From: JAAZFZ01 sp035647435
GTDB lineage: Bacteria; Bacillota; Clostridia; Oscillospirales; Acutalibacteraceae
DNA: 22,260 nt
Direction of reading: 5' to 3'
Assembly (NCBI GenBank): GCA_035647435.1
Contig: DASRNM010000106.1
Span: 1 to 22,260, forward strand
Below, piece by piece: positions 8,373-16,539 of the stretch. Within the stretch, counting starts at the first letter, position 1; every line of letters begins with the position of its first letter. Position numbers and translations under genes: made by a program. The notes under the pieces are model-generated. The model searched no databases, was not told the origin of the DNA, and saw only the letters and a list, made by a program, of their open reading frames with translations.

Positions 8373-10955
8373 TTACTGAGCCAAGATAGCGATTGTCTGT
8401 GTGAGTGCGTTCTGGTCAATTTTCTCTAATTTGCCGATTGCAGAAATCAACCTTGTCATATCGGCGGTGTTCAAATCTGCATCACTAAACACATCGGCTG
8501 CGAACCAAAACGGACTATATTTGTCTAAATCAACAATTTTCCCCACAACAGAAATAATAATGGTCGAATCCGCACTTGTAACGAATGAGTCGCCATCAAC
8601 ATCCCCAACGATAACAATGCTATATTGGGCAATGACATCACCCGTGCTGTCATCAATAAGCCTCACAACACTGCCCGTTCCTAATGCGCCTAATTTGTAA
8701 TAAATATATTCAAACGAACAACCAAGCGGTGCTATCACATATTCACTTTCAAACCGCTGTGCCGTTAAATTGTAGTCAAGGCCGTAAATTAAGCTGTACT
8801 CCTCATTCACAACAGCCGTTGAACCTTGCGGAACAATTGCTTGCGTTAAGGCAACTAAATCGTTGAGCGCTGTCATGATTGCGTTTTCCATATCATCTAC
8901 AAGCCCCTGCTCCAATATTGTAAGCTCTCTAACAACGCTTTCAATCGCATTGTTTAAGGCATTAATGCTCTGGGCTGTGTAATAAACTTCGTTTATGCTT
9001 GCAGCTTGAGCTAATGCATTGTCAACGCCCGAATAGTCCGCCTCCCTTAAAACAAGCTGTGAAATAGCATCAAGTATGTTTTGTGCCATTAAATCAACTT
9101 CATCTTGCTCAAAAGCAGACAACCCTGTTTCAACAGAGTTTAATGCAGCATTTAATGCTTGAATGCTCTGCGCCGTGTATATTTCCACGTTTATAAGATT
9201 TGCCTGTGCTATTGCATTGTTAAGCTCTGTGTAATCGGCAGGTACAGTTAAAAGAGCACCTTCAACACAAAGCTTTGCATTTAACAACCCGTAAGACAAC
9301 TCAAGTGGATGGTTCTGCTTAGTATTATAGTCAACCGTATAGGGTTGATTATCGCTGTCACAAATAATCGAGCGAACCTGAGCGCCTGTCAAATCGGGGT
9401 TTACCGACCACGCGAGGCCCACAACACCTGAAACAAAAGCCGCTGACTGAGAAGTGCCTGCAAGACTTATGTACGGGTTTTCGTCGCCGCCACCGTCATC
9501 ATAAACATCGCAGCTATAAATACCATAACCCGGCGAACAAATATCAATCTGTTCACCTGAATTTGAGAAGTACGCTTGTTGATAGGTCTTATTGCCCGTG
9601 TTTTGCGCACAACCGACAATAATTATTCTGTCATTTATCTTTTGCGCCATTGCGGGGCTTTGGCCAGTATTATCGTTCTTTACGCAACAGAACATCCCAT
9701 TGTTAATTGCATCAAGACTTTTACCTGCTCTATTCCCGTTGCCCGCCGATTGAACGACAATGAATTCGTGCCCTGTATTTATAAGCTGAGCCATATACAT
9801 TGATGCAGTTTCCGCTTCTTCTGCGATTTTTGCTGCCGAAATTTCCGTTTCCCAAGCAGGGATTGATAAACCAATCGAAAAATTAACAACCTTTGCGCCT
9901 TGCTCGACGCACTCTACAAGCCCGGCATAAATTGCCGTTGCAAAATCCCATTGTTGACCTGCGGCTTCAACAGGCGAATAATCATAAGCATAAATTGTTG
10001 TATCCCAAAGAACACCGGCAATACCAACCTGATTGTTTGCCTTTGCACCGATTATTCCCGAAATATGTGTTCCGTGCCTTGCTTTAATATTGTTTTGTTC
10101 GGCCTCCATACTCGGAAATTCAATAATTCCGTCAAGCTCCTCGTGAGCTATATAAAAACCGTCGTCAACAATACCTACAGAGATATTGTTAAAATACGCT
10201 TGGTAATCCCAAGCACTCGGCAACTGAATTGCCTCCTGCCCCCAATTGTGACCAGCCGGCGCATCTTCATTCCAAAAATAATTTCCGAACGGGTCATCTG
10301 GTATTAAACATGTTACTATTTTGTTTGCTGTTTCTTGCTTTGCATAAATCACTTCATCAAACTCAAGGAGCTTTGCGCATTTTTGCTTAATTTCAGGTAA
10401 ATTCGTTTCTTCTATTTTAACCTGCCACTGATTGACGGTGTCCATATAACCGACACATTCTCCACCAACAGTTTCAATAATTTCAAGTCGTCTTTCGTTG
10501 CTCGTTCCCTGCTGGAAAAACATAATGATTATGTTGTTGACATAATTAATATCATCTTTTTCATCATAAAGAATATTGCTACTCTCGGAACCATAAACAA
10601 TAATGGATTTAGAGGTACCGTCTTCATTTTTTCCTTTTTCGAGAACCTCTGCGCCCTTGACGGGGGGAATATGTTCATTTACCTTTGTTATTTCGCCATT
10701 ATTTGAGTTTTCAAAGGCTTGATTTTGAATTTTCGTTTCATTTGTTCTATTTTTGACCTCATCGCTTTTCGCTTCAAAGCTATCGTTTTCAACCACGTTT
10801 AAATGCTCAGACTCTGTTTGAATTGCGTTTGAAACATTCAAAGGTGTTTGTTCGTAGTTATTGTTCAGTTGTAGTGAAAAATTAAAGGTATTGAAAATTA
10901 CTAATAAAACCAAAACACCCGTTATAGCAATAGCGGTTCGTTTAATCTTCTTCAT
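8373..10955 (-). CDS. Secreted S8 (subtilisin-like) protease with FIVAR-like repeats and dockerin-like C-terminus
   Basis: An exported serine protease of 860 residues. It starts with a basic then hydrophobic export signal (about 1-29), a low-complexity Asn/Glu-rich linker (about 30-110) and a probable I9-like propeptide (about 139-207). The peptidase S8 domain (about 225-570) carries the catalytic triad: D264 in GIVDDGF, H294 in RHGTHISG and S502 in AGTSQSAAF, with N406 in SAGNGN as the oxyanion residue. Two repeats follow at about 574-700, each with a YTAQSI-ALN-A core, resembling FIVAR-type helical modules. The last part has two halves, GDVDGDSFVTSADS and ADVFSDADLNTADM, each followed by a helix, the arrangement of a type I dockerin. 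The ATG sits behind GGAGG and a strong promoter. Substrate and partner are unknown; the dockerin half-sites are degenerate. Confidence 0.9.
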   Translation of the reverse strand: MKKIKRTAIAITGVLVLLVIFNTFNFSLQLNNNYEQTPLNVSNAIQTESEHLNVVENDSFEAKSDEVKNRTNETKIQNQAFENSNNGEITKVNEHIPPVKGAEVLEKGKNEDGTSKSIIVYGSESSNILYDEKDDINYVNNIIIMFFQQGTSNERRLEIIETVGGECVGYMDTVNQWQVKIEETNLPEIKQKCAKLLEFDEVIYAKQETANKIVTCLIPDDPFGNYFWNEDAPAGHNWGQEAIQLPSAWDYQAYFNNISVGIVDDGFYIAHEELDGIIEFPSMEAEQNNIKARHGTHISGIIGAKANNQVGIAGVLWDTTIYAYDYSPVEAAGQQWDFATAIYAGLVECVEQGAKVVNFSIGLSIPAWETEISAAKIAEEAETASMYMAQLINTGHEFIVVQSAGNGNRAGKSLDAINNGMFCCVKNDNTGQSPAMAQKINDRIIIVGCAQNTGNKTYQQAYFSNSGEQIDICSPGYGIYSCDVYDDGGGDENPYISLAGTSQSAAFVSGVVGLAWSVNPDLTGAQVRSIICDSDNQPYTVDYNTKQNHPLELSYGLLNAKLCVEGALLTVPADYTELNNAIAQANLINVEIYTAQSIQALNAALNSVETGLSAFEQDEVDLMAQNILDAISQLVLREADYSGVDNALAQAASINEVYYTAQSINALNNAIESVVRELTILEQGLVDDMENAIMTALNDLVALTQAIVPQGSTAVVNEEYSLIYGLDYNLTAQRFESEYVIAPLGCSFEYIYYKLGALGTGSVVRLIDDSTGDVIAQYSIVIVGDVDGDSFVTSADSTIIISVVGKIVDLDKYSPFWFAADVFSDADLNTADMTRLISAIGKLEKIDQNALTQTIAILAQ

Positions 10956-10995
10956 AATAAAATACCTCCGTTTATAGAATAGAATAATCCACGTT

Positions 10996-11018
10996 AAGTA
11001 TATATTTTATACATACTT
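10996..11018. promoter_or_regulatory. Dyad inside the protease promoter, candidate operator
   Basis: A 23-base inverted repeat (arms AAGTATATATT and the near-complement around a 1-base centre, one mismatched pair) covers the spacer and -10 box of the S8 protease promoter. The position is ideal for a repressor. The sequence is very AT-rich, so part of the symmetry may be chance. Confidence 0.4.
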
Positions 11019-11025
11019 TTGTCAA
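10997..11025 (-). promoter_or_regulatory. Strong sigma-A promoter of the S8 protease
   Basis: On the minus strand a perfect TTGACA (11020-11025) stands 17 bases from TATACT (10997-11002), near consensus. Transcription would begin near 10990, about 35 bases before the ATG. Confidence 0.82.
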
Positions 11026-11067
11026 TTTTATTTATTAGAAAACTCTACTTTTCTTTATTAATCTTAC

Positions 11068-11110
11068 AAAAAATAACGCCCGTGCATCTTCAATGACACA
11101 CGCAGCGTTA
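11068..11110 (-). terminator. Probable terminator of the 48-residue gene
   Basis: The arms TAACGC (11074-11079) and GCGTTA (11105-11110) pair, with an inner CGTG/CACG helix. On the minus strand the hairpin is followed by six U (A-run at 11068-11073). It lies 30 bases beyond the stop of the small gene and before the protease promoter. The inner mismatch makes it only moderately strong. Confidence 0.6.
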
Positions 11111-11140
11111 AATCTACTTCGTATTTTTGGTTTTATTTGG

Positions 11141-11287
11141 TTAACCCTCGTCAACTATCTGCTCCAGACATTTTATTAAATCGTTAAAACTGTGAAGGTT
11201 TACATTTCGTTTTAAAATTTCATTTTTTAATTCAATCGGCAACGATTCGAACTTTGGCTTGAGCTTTTCGTCAATATAAGAAGCCAT
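11141..11287 (-). CDS. Small 48-residue protein, unknown function
   Basis: A short reading frame begins with ATG at 11287, three bases after a strong GAGGTGAT ribosome site, and runs to a TAA at 11141. The product starts MASYIDEKLKPKFESLP and ends LIKCLEQIVDEG. It is rich in charged and helical residues, has no signal peptide or membrane segment, one cysteine (residue 40), and looks like two amphipathic helices. A hairpin with a U-run follows its stop. I do not recognise the family. The ribosome site, the terminator and the otherwise empty 430-base gap between the protease and nagA make it a likely real gene. It could be a small regulator or adaptor, but nothing in the sequence says so. Confidence 0.7.
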   Translation of the reverse strand: MASYIDEKLKPKFESLPIELKNEILKRNVNLHSFNDLIKCLEQIVDEG

Positions 11288-11387
11288 AATATCACCTCAA
11301 CATTATGTTTTGCAGTCAATGCCAAAAAATACATAAAAGAATTGTTTTTTTTCGTAATATTTAAGTCGTAACAATTATGTAGTTTCT

Positions 11388-12503
11388 CTACATAATCTTT
11401 CCACTTACCATCACCATGTCAAGGTTTAAATCATTATCAACCGCTATTATATCAGCCATTTTTCCGGCACTAAGGCTGCCTGTATGAATGTTCTTGTTTA
11501 TCACCCTCGCAGGGTTAATTGTGCAAGCCTTTAGTGCAATTTTGAACTCAATGCCATAATCTAAAAGGTTTTTAAACTCTGTAAACATATTTGTTGTGCT
11601 TGCAGCTATTGCGCCGTTCGAAAGTCGGGCCTCCCCGTGGCGAACATAAACCGTTTGACCGCCCAGGACATAATCTCCATCTTTCAATCCCGCCGCTTTC
11701 ATTGCGTCGCTGACAACTACCGCTCTGTCTTCGCCGAGAAGCTTAAATGCCATTCTAATAATTGCAGGGTCTAAATGATAACCGTCGCAAATAAGCTCCG
11801 CCGTTACCCTTTCGTTGTCAAAAACTGCAGTAACGGCTCCCGGTTTTCTATTGTAAATCGGGGGCATTGCATTGAAAAGATGCGTTGCGTGAGTAAACCC
11901 ATTTTCAAAGGCGTTTTTCGTCGTGTAATAGCTTGCATTCGTGTGCGCTACAGATACTGTGCAAATTTCGCTCGCCGCTCTTGCGAATTCAAATGCACCC
12001 TCAACCTCAGGTGCCATATCCACAAGCTTCACCGACGATATTTCATGGAGATCACGAAACTCATTAAAATCGGGTTTTCTTATATGATCCCCTGCCTGCG
12101 CGCCCTTCTTTTCATCGGATATATATGGCCCTTCCATATTAATACCGTGAATGTAAGCGCCACATTCCTTGCCTTTATAACTTTCAACTACCTCAAAGCT
12201 CTTTTGAATTTCTTCAAAAGGCAGCGTCATTGACGCAGGGCAAAATGATGTAACGCCGTTCTTTGCAAGATAAGATGACATTTTTCCTAAGGATTTCTCG
12301 CTTGCATCATTCATATCTCCGCCGTTACAGCCATGGATATGGATATCAATAAACCCCGGCAAAAGGGTTCGGTTTTCAAGGTCGATTATATTCTCCCCAT
12401 CAATGGTCTTAGCAATTTTTATTATATATTCGCCTTCAACAAGAATATCCGCCCTTTGAATCTCAAAGTTTTCATCATATATCAGTGCGTTTTTAAGAAT
12501 CAA
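11388..12503 (-). CDS. nagA: N-acetylglucosamine-6-phosphate deacetylase
   Basis: NagA removes the acetyl group from GlcNAc-6-phosphate in the cytoplasm, giving glucosamine-6-phosphate for catabolism or wall recycling. It is an amidohydrolase-fold enzyme; the 371 residues from this start fit the family. Visible marks are HIHG with H55 and H57, the metal ligand E124 in NMEGPY, H187 in AHTNA, H208 in THLFNAMPP, DGYHLDP, and the catalytic D266 in VSDAMKAAG. I chose TTG at 12503, behind GGAGGGGGTGG, because the frame upstream of it (to 12635) encodes a spurious hydrophobic stretch absent from NagA proteins. No nagB or GlcNAc transporter is adjacent. The stop lies about 100 bases upstream of the 48-residue gene; I see no clear terminator between them. 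Confidence 0.93.
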   Translation of the reverse strand: MILKNALIYDENFEIQRADILVEGEYIIKIAKTIDGENIIDLENRTLLPGFIDIHIHGCNGGDMNDASEKSLGKMSSYLAKNGVTSFCPASMTLPFEEIQKSFEVVESYKGKECGAYIHGINMEGPYISDEKKGAQAGDHIRKPDFNEFRDLHEISSVKLVDMAPEVEGAFEFARAASEICTVSVAHTNASYYTTKNAFENGFTHATHLFNAMPPIYNRKPGAVTAVFDNERVTAELICDGYHLDPAIIRMAFKLLGEDRAVVVSDAMKAAGLKDGDYVLGGQTVYVRHGEARLSNGAIAASTTNMFTEFKNLLDYGIEFKIALKACTINPARVINKNIHTGSLSAGKMADIIAVDNDLNLDMVMVSGKIM

Positions 12504-12703
12504 AATGCCACCCCCTCCATAATAAAAAATAACACAAAACAAAGAAAAACACAAGCAAACCCATCTTATAAAAGACAACAGCACCGTAAGAGTGCTAAAA
12601 AAAGGAAAAACGTTAATAATCGCTAATATAAACATAGTTGTTCATCGTCTGCATAACTGACTTTAAAAATTGTTTCGCACGATGTTGGGGGATATTACCC
12701 ATT

Positions 12704-12731
12704 AAAAAAGGGGCTGTCGATTGACAGCCCC
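12704..12731 (-). terminator. Intrinsic terminator of proS
   Basis: A perfect 9-bp GC-rich stem, GGGGCTGTC with GACAGCCCC around the loop GATT, is followed on the minus strand by six U. It lies 13 bases after the proS stop. Confidence 0.92.
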
Positions 12732-12744
12732 AAAAACATTTAAG

Positions 12745-14181
12745 TTAGTATGCCTTGCCCCAATAAAGCATTTGCTTTGCGGGCTTGCCGCAACAAATAC
12801 ATTTTTCACTGACTTGCTCCTGTTCAAAGGGAATGCAGCGTGAGGTTACACCTGCAACCTCCTTGAGCTTATCTTCACAGCCTTGGTCGTCGCACCACAT
12901 AGCTTTGATAAAGCCGGGACGATTGTCGGCAATTTCAATCATTTGCTCAAGATTCTCAGCAGTGTAAGTCATCTCTTCCCTTCTCGTTTGGGCCTTTACA
13001 AAAAGCCCATCTTGAACAGCTTCAAGCAGTTTTGGGATTTTTTCCTCAAGCTCATCAAGTGAAACGAAGTATTTTTCCCTATTATCTCTGCGAACGAGTA
13101 CACATTGATTTTTCGCAATATCTTTAGGCCCGATTTCAAGGCGCAAGGGTACGCCCTTCATTTCGTATTCAGAAAATTTCCAACCGGGTGAATTATCGGA
13201 ATCGTCAAGTTTGGTTCTGCAAACACCCGAAATCATTTTTTCGATCTCTCTTGCTTTCTCAAGAACACCTTCTTTATGCGTTGCAATTGGCAAAATAACA
13301 ACCTGAACAGGTGCTACTGCAGGAGGTAGAACCAGCCCATTATCGTCGCCGTGTGTCATAATAATTGCGCCAATAATACGGCTCGACATACCCCAAGAGG
13401 TTTGGTGTGGATATTCCATTGTGTTCCCTCTGCCCGTGAATTGAATATTAAACGCTTTGCTAAACCCATCTCCAAAATAATGCGATGTTGCACTTTGCAA
13501 GGCTTTACCGTCATGCATCATAGCCTCGATTGTGTATGTGGATTCGGCACCGGCGAACTTCTCTTTATCCGTCTTTTTGCCTTTAACAACAGGGATTGCA
13601 AGGTAATCCTGTGCGAAGTCGGCATAGACGTTGAGCATGCGCTCCGTCTCCTCCACAGCCTCCTGTGCTGTTTCATGCATTGTATGGCCTTCCTGCCAGA
13701 AAAACTCCATAGTGCGAAGAAACGGTCTTGTAGTTTTCTCCCATCGAACAACAGAGCACCACTGGTTGTATAGCTTAGGTAAATCTCTGTATGATTGAAT
13801 TATTTCGCTGTAATGGTCGCAAAACAGTGTTTCTGATGTCGGGCGAATGCAAAGCCTTTCTTGAAGCTTTTCATCACCACCGTGAGTAACCCACGCAACC
13901 TCGGGTGCAAAACCTTCAACATGGTCTTTTTCCTTTTGTAAAAGTCCCTCGGGAATAAACATAGGCATCATAACATTTTCATGTCCCGTTGCCTTGAACC
14001 TTGAGTCAAGCTCGTTTCTAATGTTCTCCCAAAGAGCAGTGCCGTAGGGACGAATAACCATGCAACCTCTAACACTCGAATAAGATGCCAGTTCGGCTTT
14101 TTTCACGACATCTGTGTACCATTTGGCGAAATCCTCACCCATAGAAGTGATTTCTTCAACCATCTTTTTCTGCTGTGCCAA
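12745..14181 (-). CDS. proS: Prolyl-tRNA synthetase, short (archaeal/eukaryotic-like) type
   Basis: A class II synthetase of 478 residues that charges tRNA-Pro. The length and the lack of an inserted editing domain mark the short ProS type found in archaea, eukaryotes and some bacteria, rather than the long Escherichia coli type. Class II motifs are visible: motif 1 around RGCMVIRPYGTALWENI, motif 2 around RFFLRT-like PFLRTMEFFWQEGHTMH, and motif 3 in GMSSRIIGAIIMTHGDDNG. The C-terminal module has a zinc-type SEKCICCGKP and ends in WGKAY, the conserved terminal tyrosine of this type. The start is TTG at 14181, about 9 bases after AAAGGCGG; ATG at 14163 is a less likely alternative. It follows acpP by 29 bases with no terminator between, so they probably share the acpP promoter. 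Confidence 0.94.
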   Translation of the reverse strand: MAQQKKMVEEITSMGEDFAKWYTDVVKKAELASYSSVRGCMVIRPYGTALWENIRNELDSRFKATGHENVMMPMFIPEGLLQKEKDHVEGFAPEVAWVTHGGDEKLQERLCIRPTSETLFCDHYSEIIQSYRDLPKLYNQWCSVVRWEKTTRPFLRTMEFFWQEGHTMHETAQEAVEETERMLNVYADFAQDYLAIPVVKGKKTDKEKFAGAESTYTIEAMMHDGKALQSATSHYFGDGFSKAFNIQFTGRGNTMEYPHQTSWGMSSRIIGAIIMTHGDDNGLVLPPAVAPVQVVILPIATHKEGVLEKAREIEKMISGVCRTKLDDSDNSPGWKFSEYEMKGVPLRLEIGPKDIAKNQCVLVRRDNREKYFVSLDELEEKIPKLLEAVQDGLFVKAQTRREEMTYTAENLEQMIEIADNRPGFIKAMWCDDQGCEDKLKEVAGVTSRCIPFEQEQVSEKCICCGKPAKQMLYWGKAY

Positions 14182-14210
14182 AAATAAGACCGCCTTTCAA
14201 CTACTTTGTA

Positions 14211-14435
14211 TTAATTCTCCTCAATATATTTAACGATATCACCAACCGATTTAATTTCCTCAAGTGCTTCATCGGGCACTTCGATTTCAAACTCATCTTC
14301 AATGCTCATTGCAAGGTCTATAACGTCCATGCTGTCAGCGTCTAATTCTTCAACTGTTGTGTCCATCGTTATCATGTCTTTATCGACAATGTCAAATTGA
14401 CTGCAAATAATTTCTTTTACTCTTTCAAAAATCAT
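14211..14435 (-). CDS. acpP: Acyl carrier protein
   Basis: This 74-residue acidic protein carries the growing acyl chain in type II fatty acid synthesis. The site of 4'-phosphopantetheine attachment is S35 in DADSMDVIDL, the usual DSLD motif with Met for Leu. The four-helix pattern and acidic helix II (IEDEFEIEVPDEALEEI) are normal for AcpP. The ATG follows a strong AAGGAGAG site. It is not next to fab genes here but stands alone ahead of proS, with its own promoter and an inverted repeat in the leader. A carrier for another pathway is possible, since the sequence does not separate these, though housekeeping AcpP is the simplest reading. Confidence 0.93.
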   Translation of the reverse strand: MIFERVKEIICSQFDIVDKDMITMDTTVEELDADSMDVIDLAMSIEDEFEIEVPDEALEEIKSVGDIVKYIEEN

Positions 14436-14465
14436 GCTTACTCTCCTTTCATAGTTTTTAAAGTG

Positions 14466-14485
14466 ATAGGATTACAATATCCTAT
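14466..14485. promoter_or_regulatory. Inverted repeat at the acpP transcription start, candidate operator
   Basis: Perfect 7-bp arms ATAGGAT and ATCCTAT flank the 6-base centre TACAAT, immediately downstream of the predicted acpP start near 14486. It could be an operator or a short hairpin at the 5' end of the message. It does not match the FapR or FabT consensus as I know them. Confidence 0.45.
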
Positions 14486-14492
14486 AGTATGA

Positions 14493-14521
14493 ATATTATT
14501 AACTATTTGCGCCTTTGTCAA
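14493..14521 (-). promoter_or_regulatory. Sigma-A promoter of acpP-proS
   Basis: On the minus strand a perfect TTGACA (14516-14521) stands 17 bases from TAATAT (14493-14498). The predicted start is near 14486, about 50 bases before the acpP ATG. Confidence 0.75.
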
Positions 14522-14589
14522 GACCGAAATCAAAAATTTATTAAATGTTTGCTTTAATCCCCTCTCTTTACTTGTATTGCTTTTTTTAT

Positions 14590-14619
14590 TTGTCATAATT
14601 ATCGCCTGTGTGATATAAT
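14590..14619 (+). promoter_or_regulatory. Sigma-A promoter with extended -10, radical SAM operon
   Basis: TTGTCA (14590-14595) stands 18 bases from a perfect TATAAT (14614-14619), which is preceded by TGA as an extended -10. Its -35 box is about 70 bases from that of the divergent acpP promoter. The leader to the ATG at 14695 is about 70 bases. Confidence 0.8.
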
Positions 14620-14694
14620 TGTGCTTGCATTTAAAATGAGCAGTTCGCTCTATGTATAAATTCATATGTATATTTATGTATTACGGAGGATAAT

Positions 14695-16539
14695 ATGCTT
14701 TCCAAAAAAGTTGAAGAAATATTGCCACTCGTTCAAAAGCCCGCACGATACACGGGCGGTGAGCTTAACAGCGTTATCAAAGATAAAGAAAGTGTAGATA
14801 TAAGATTTGCATTTTGTTTCCCCGACACTTATGAAATAGGAATGTCACACCTTGGCATGAAAATACTTTACAGCCTTATAAACTCGAGAGAAGACTCTTG
14901 GTGTGAGCGTGTTTTTGCGCCTTGGACCGATATGGAGGAGTTAATGAGGAGTAAAGGGGTTGACCTTTACGCGCTCGAGAGCGGTGATTGTGTTAAAAAT
15001 TTTGATATAGTCGGTTTCACAATACAATATGAGATGTGTTACACGAATGTGCTCAATATGTTAGACCTTAGCGGACTTCCTATTAGAAGCAAAGACAGGG
15101 CTGATTTGACACCGCTTGTCATTGCTGGCGGCCCTTGCGTTTGCAACGCTGAGCCACTCGCTCCTTTTGTTGATGTTTTCACTCTCGGCGAGGGAGAAGA
15201 TATTGTAAACGACCTTATTGATTTGCTAAAAGAGCACAAGGCTAAAGGCTCAACCAAACAAGAATTTCTCCGCTGTGCCGCAAAAATCAAAGGTGTATAT
15301 GTGCCGAGTTTATATGATATTTCTTACAATGCAGACGGTACAATAAAAGAAATCTTACCTCTTGACGGCGCACCTCAAAGGGTTGAGAAACGGATAGTAA
15401 CAGACCTTGACAAGAGCTACTACCCCGACAAATTCGTCGTTCCTTTTATAGATGTTGTACACGACAGGGTTACAGCAGAATTGTTCAGGGGCTGTATTAG
15501 AGGCTGTCGCTTTTGTCAAGCAGGTTTCATTTACAGACCTGTCAGGGAAAAAAGCAACGAAACTGTTAACGCCCAGTGCCGAGACCTATGTAACACTTCA
15601 GGTTATGACGAAATATCCCTATGCTCTTTGAGCACAAGTGATTACTCACAGCTTGAAGATTTGCTAAACGAGCTACTCGAATGGACAGATAATGAAAATA
15701 TAAATGTTTCCCTGCCCAGCCTTAGGATAGACAATTTCCCGAAAGAGATTGTTGAAAAACTCACAGGTGTTCGCCGGAGCGGCTTAACCTTTGCGCCCGA
15801 GGCAGGCACTCAAAGGCTTCGTGATGCAATCAATAAAAACATCTCCGAAAGAGAAGTTATTGAAACGGCGCAAAAAGCCTTTGCCGGCGGGTGGACTGCT
15901 GTCAAGCTTTATTTCATGCTCGGTCTGCCAACTGAAACACTTGAAGACGTAGAGGGCATTGCTACGCTTGCACAAAATGTAGTTGATGAATACTACCAAA
16001 ACCCAAACAAAGCAAAGGGCAAGGGCGTTATGGTTTCTGTGAGTGCGGCTTCATTTGTACCAAAACCGTTCACTCCCTTTCAATGGGAGCCACAGGACAC
16101 TCCTCAAGAGCTTTGGGATAAACAGAAACATCTAAGGGGACAAATTAAAACAAGAAAAATAAATTTGAGCTTTCACAAGGTGCCAATAAGCTTTATTGAA
16201 GGCGTTTTTGCAAGGGGCGACAGGCGCCTTGCCGACGTTATCGAATCAGCTTGGAGAAACGGCTGTAAATTTGACGGGTGGGACGAGAAATTCAATTTTG
16301 ATACTTGGATGAAAGCATTTGAAAGTCAAAAGATTAAACCCGAATTCTATGCCAACCGCAGACGAGAATTTGATGAGGTTCTGCCGTGGGACCATATGGA
16401 TTTTGGCATCAGCAAAAAATTTCTTATCAACGAGAATAAAAAGGCTCACGAGAGCATAACCACACCGAATTGCAGAGAAAAATGTTCGGGTTGCGGAATT
16501 GGAGAATTCAGCGGAGGTGTTTGCAATGCGAGCGATTAG
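14695..16539 (+). CDS. B12-binding/radical SAM protein, TIGR03960 family
   Basis: A 614-residue radical SAM enzyme with an N-terminal cobalamin-binding-like domain (about 1-200) and a radical SAM core starting near 255. The cluster ligands are C267, C271 and C274 in RGCIRGCRFCQAG. AGGPCVCNAEPL and GEGED in the N-terminal half are typical of the B12-binding group. The C-terminus is cysteine-rich (NCREKCSGCGIG and a final GGVC), perhaps a second metal site. The family is common in Clostridia and almost always precedes the DUF2344 gene, as here, where the two overlap. Its substrate is unknown. The ATG start follows GGAGG and has its own promoter upstream. Confidence 0.92.
   Translation: MLSKKVEEILPLVQKPARYTGGELNSVIKDKESVDIRFAFCFPDTYEIGMSHLGMKILYSLINSREDSWCERVFAPWTDMEELMRSKGVDLYALESGDCVKNFDIVGFTIQYEMCYTNVLNMLDLSGLPIRSKDRADLTPLVIAGGPCVCNAEPLAPFVDVFTLGEGEDIVNDLIDLLKEHKAKGSTKQEFLRCAAKIKGVYVPSLYDISYNADGTIKEILPLDGAPQRVEKRIVTDLDKSYYPDKFVVPFIDVVHDRVTAELFRGCIRGCRFCQAGFIYRPVREKSNETVNAQCRDLCNTSGYDEISLCSLSTSDYSQLEDLLNELLEWTDNENINVSLPSLRIDNFPKEIVEKLTGVRRSGLTFAPEAGTQRLRDAINKNISEREVIETAQKAFAGGWTAVKLYFMLGLPTETLEDVEGIATLAQNVVDEYYQNPNKAKGKGVMVSVSAASFVPKPFTPFQWEPQDTPQELWDKQKHLRGQIKTRKINLSFHKVPISFIEGVFARGDRRLADVIESAWRNGCKFDGWDEKFNFDTWMKAFESQKIKPEFYANRRREFDEVLPWDHMDFGISKKFLINENKKAHESITTPNCREKCSGCGIGEFSGGVCNASD

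Noticed and set aside
11379..11393. TGTAG/CTACA hairpin at the nagA stop as a terminator.
   Set aside because: Only five pairs, no U-run after it on the minus strand, and it overlaps the stop codon.
12571..12601. GAGTGCTAA at 12590-12598 upstream of nagA, one exact half of the HrcA CIRCE operator.
   Set aside because: The second half-site at the required 9-base spacing is absent and nagA is not a heat-shock gene; the match is probably chance.
12504..12635. Hydrophobic N-terminal extension of nagA (44 residues), which could suggest a membrane-anchored deacetylase.
   Set aside because: A strong ribosome site (GGAGGGGGTGG) lies inside it just before TTG 12503, and NagA proteins begin at the residues coded there.
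14438..14665. A 75-residue minus-strand frame between acpP and the radical SAM gene.
   Set aside because: It spans both divergent promoters, has no good ribosome site and looks like translated intergenic DNA.
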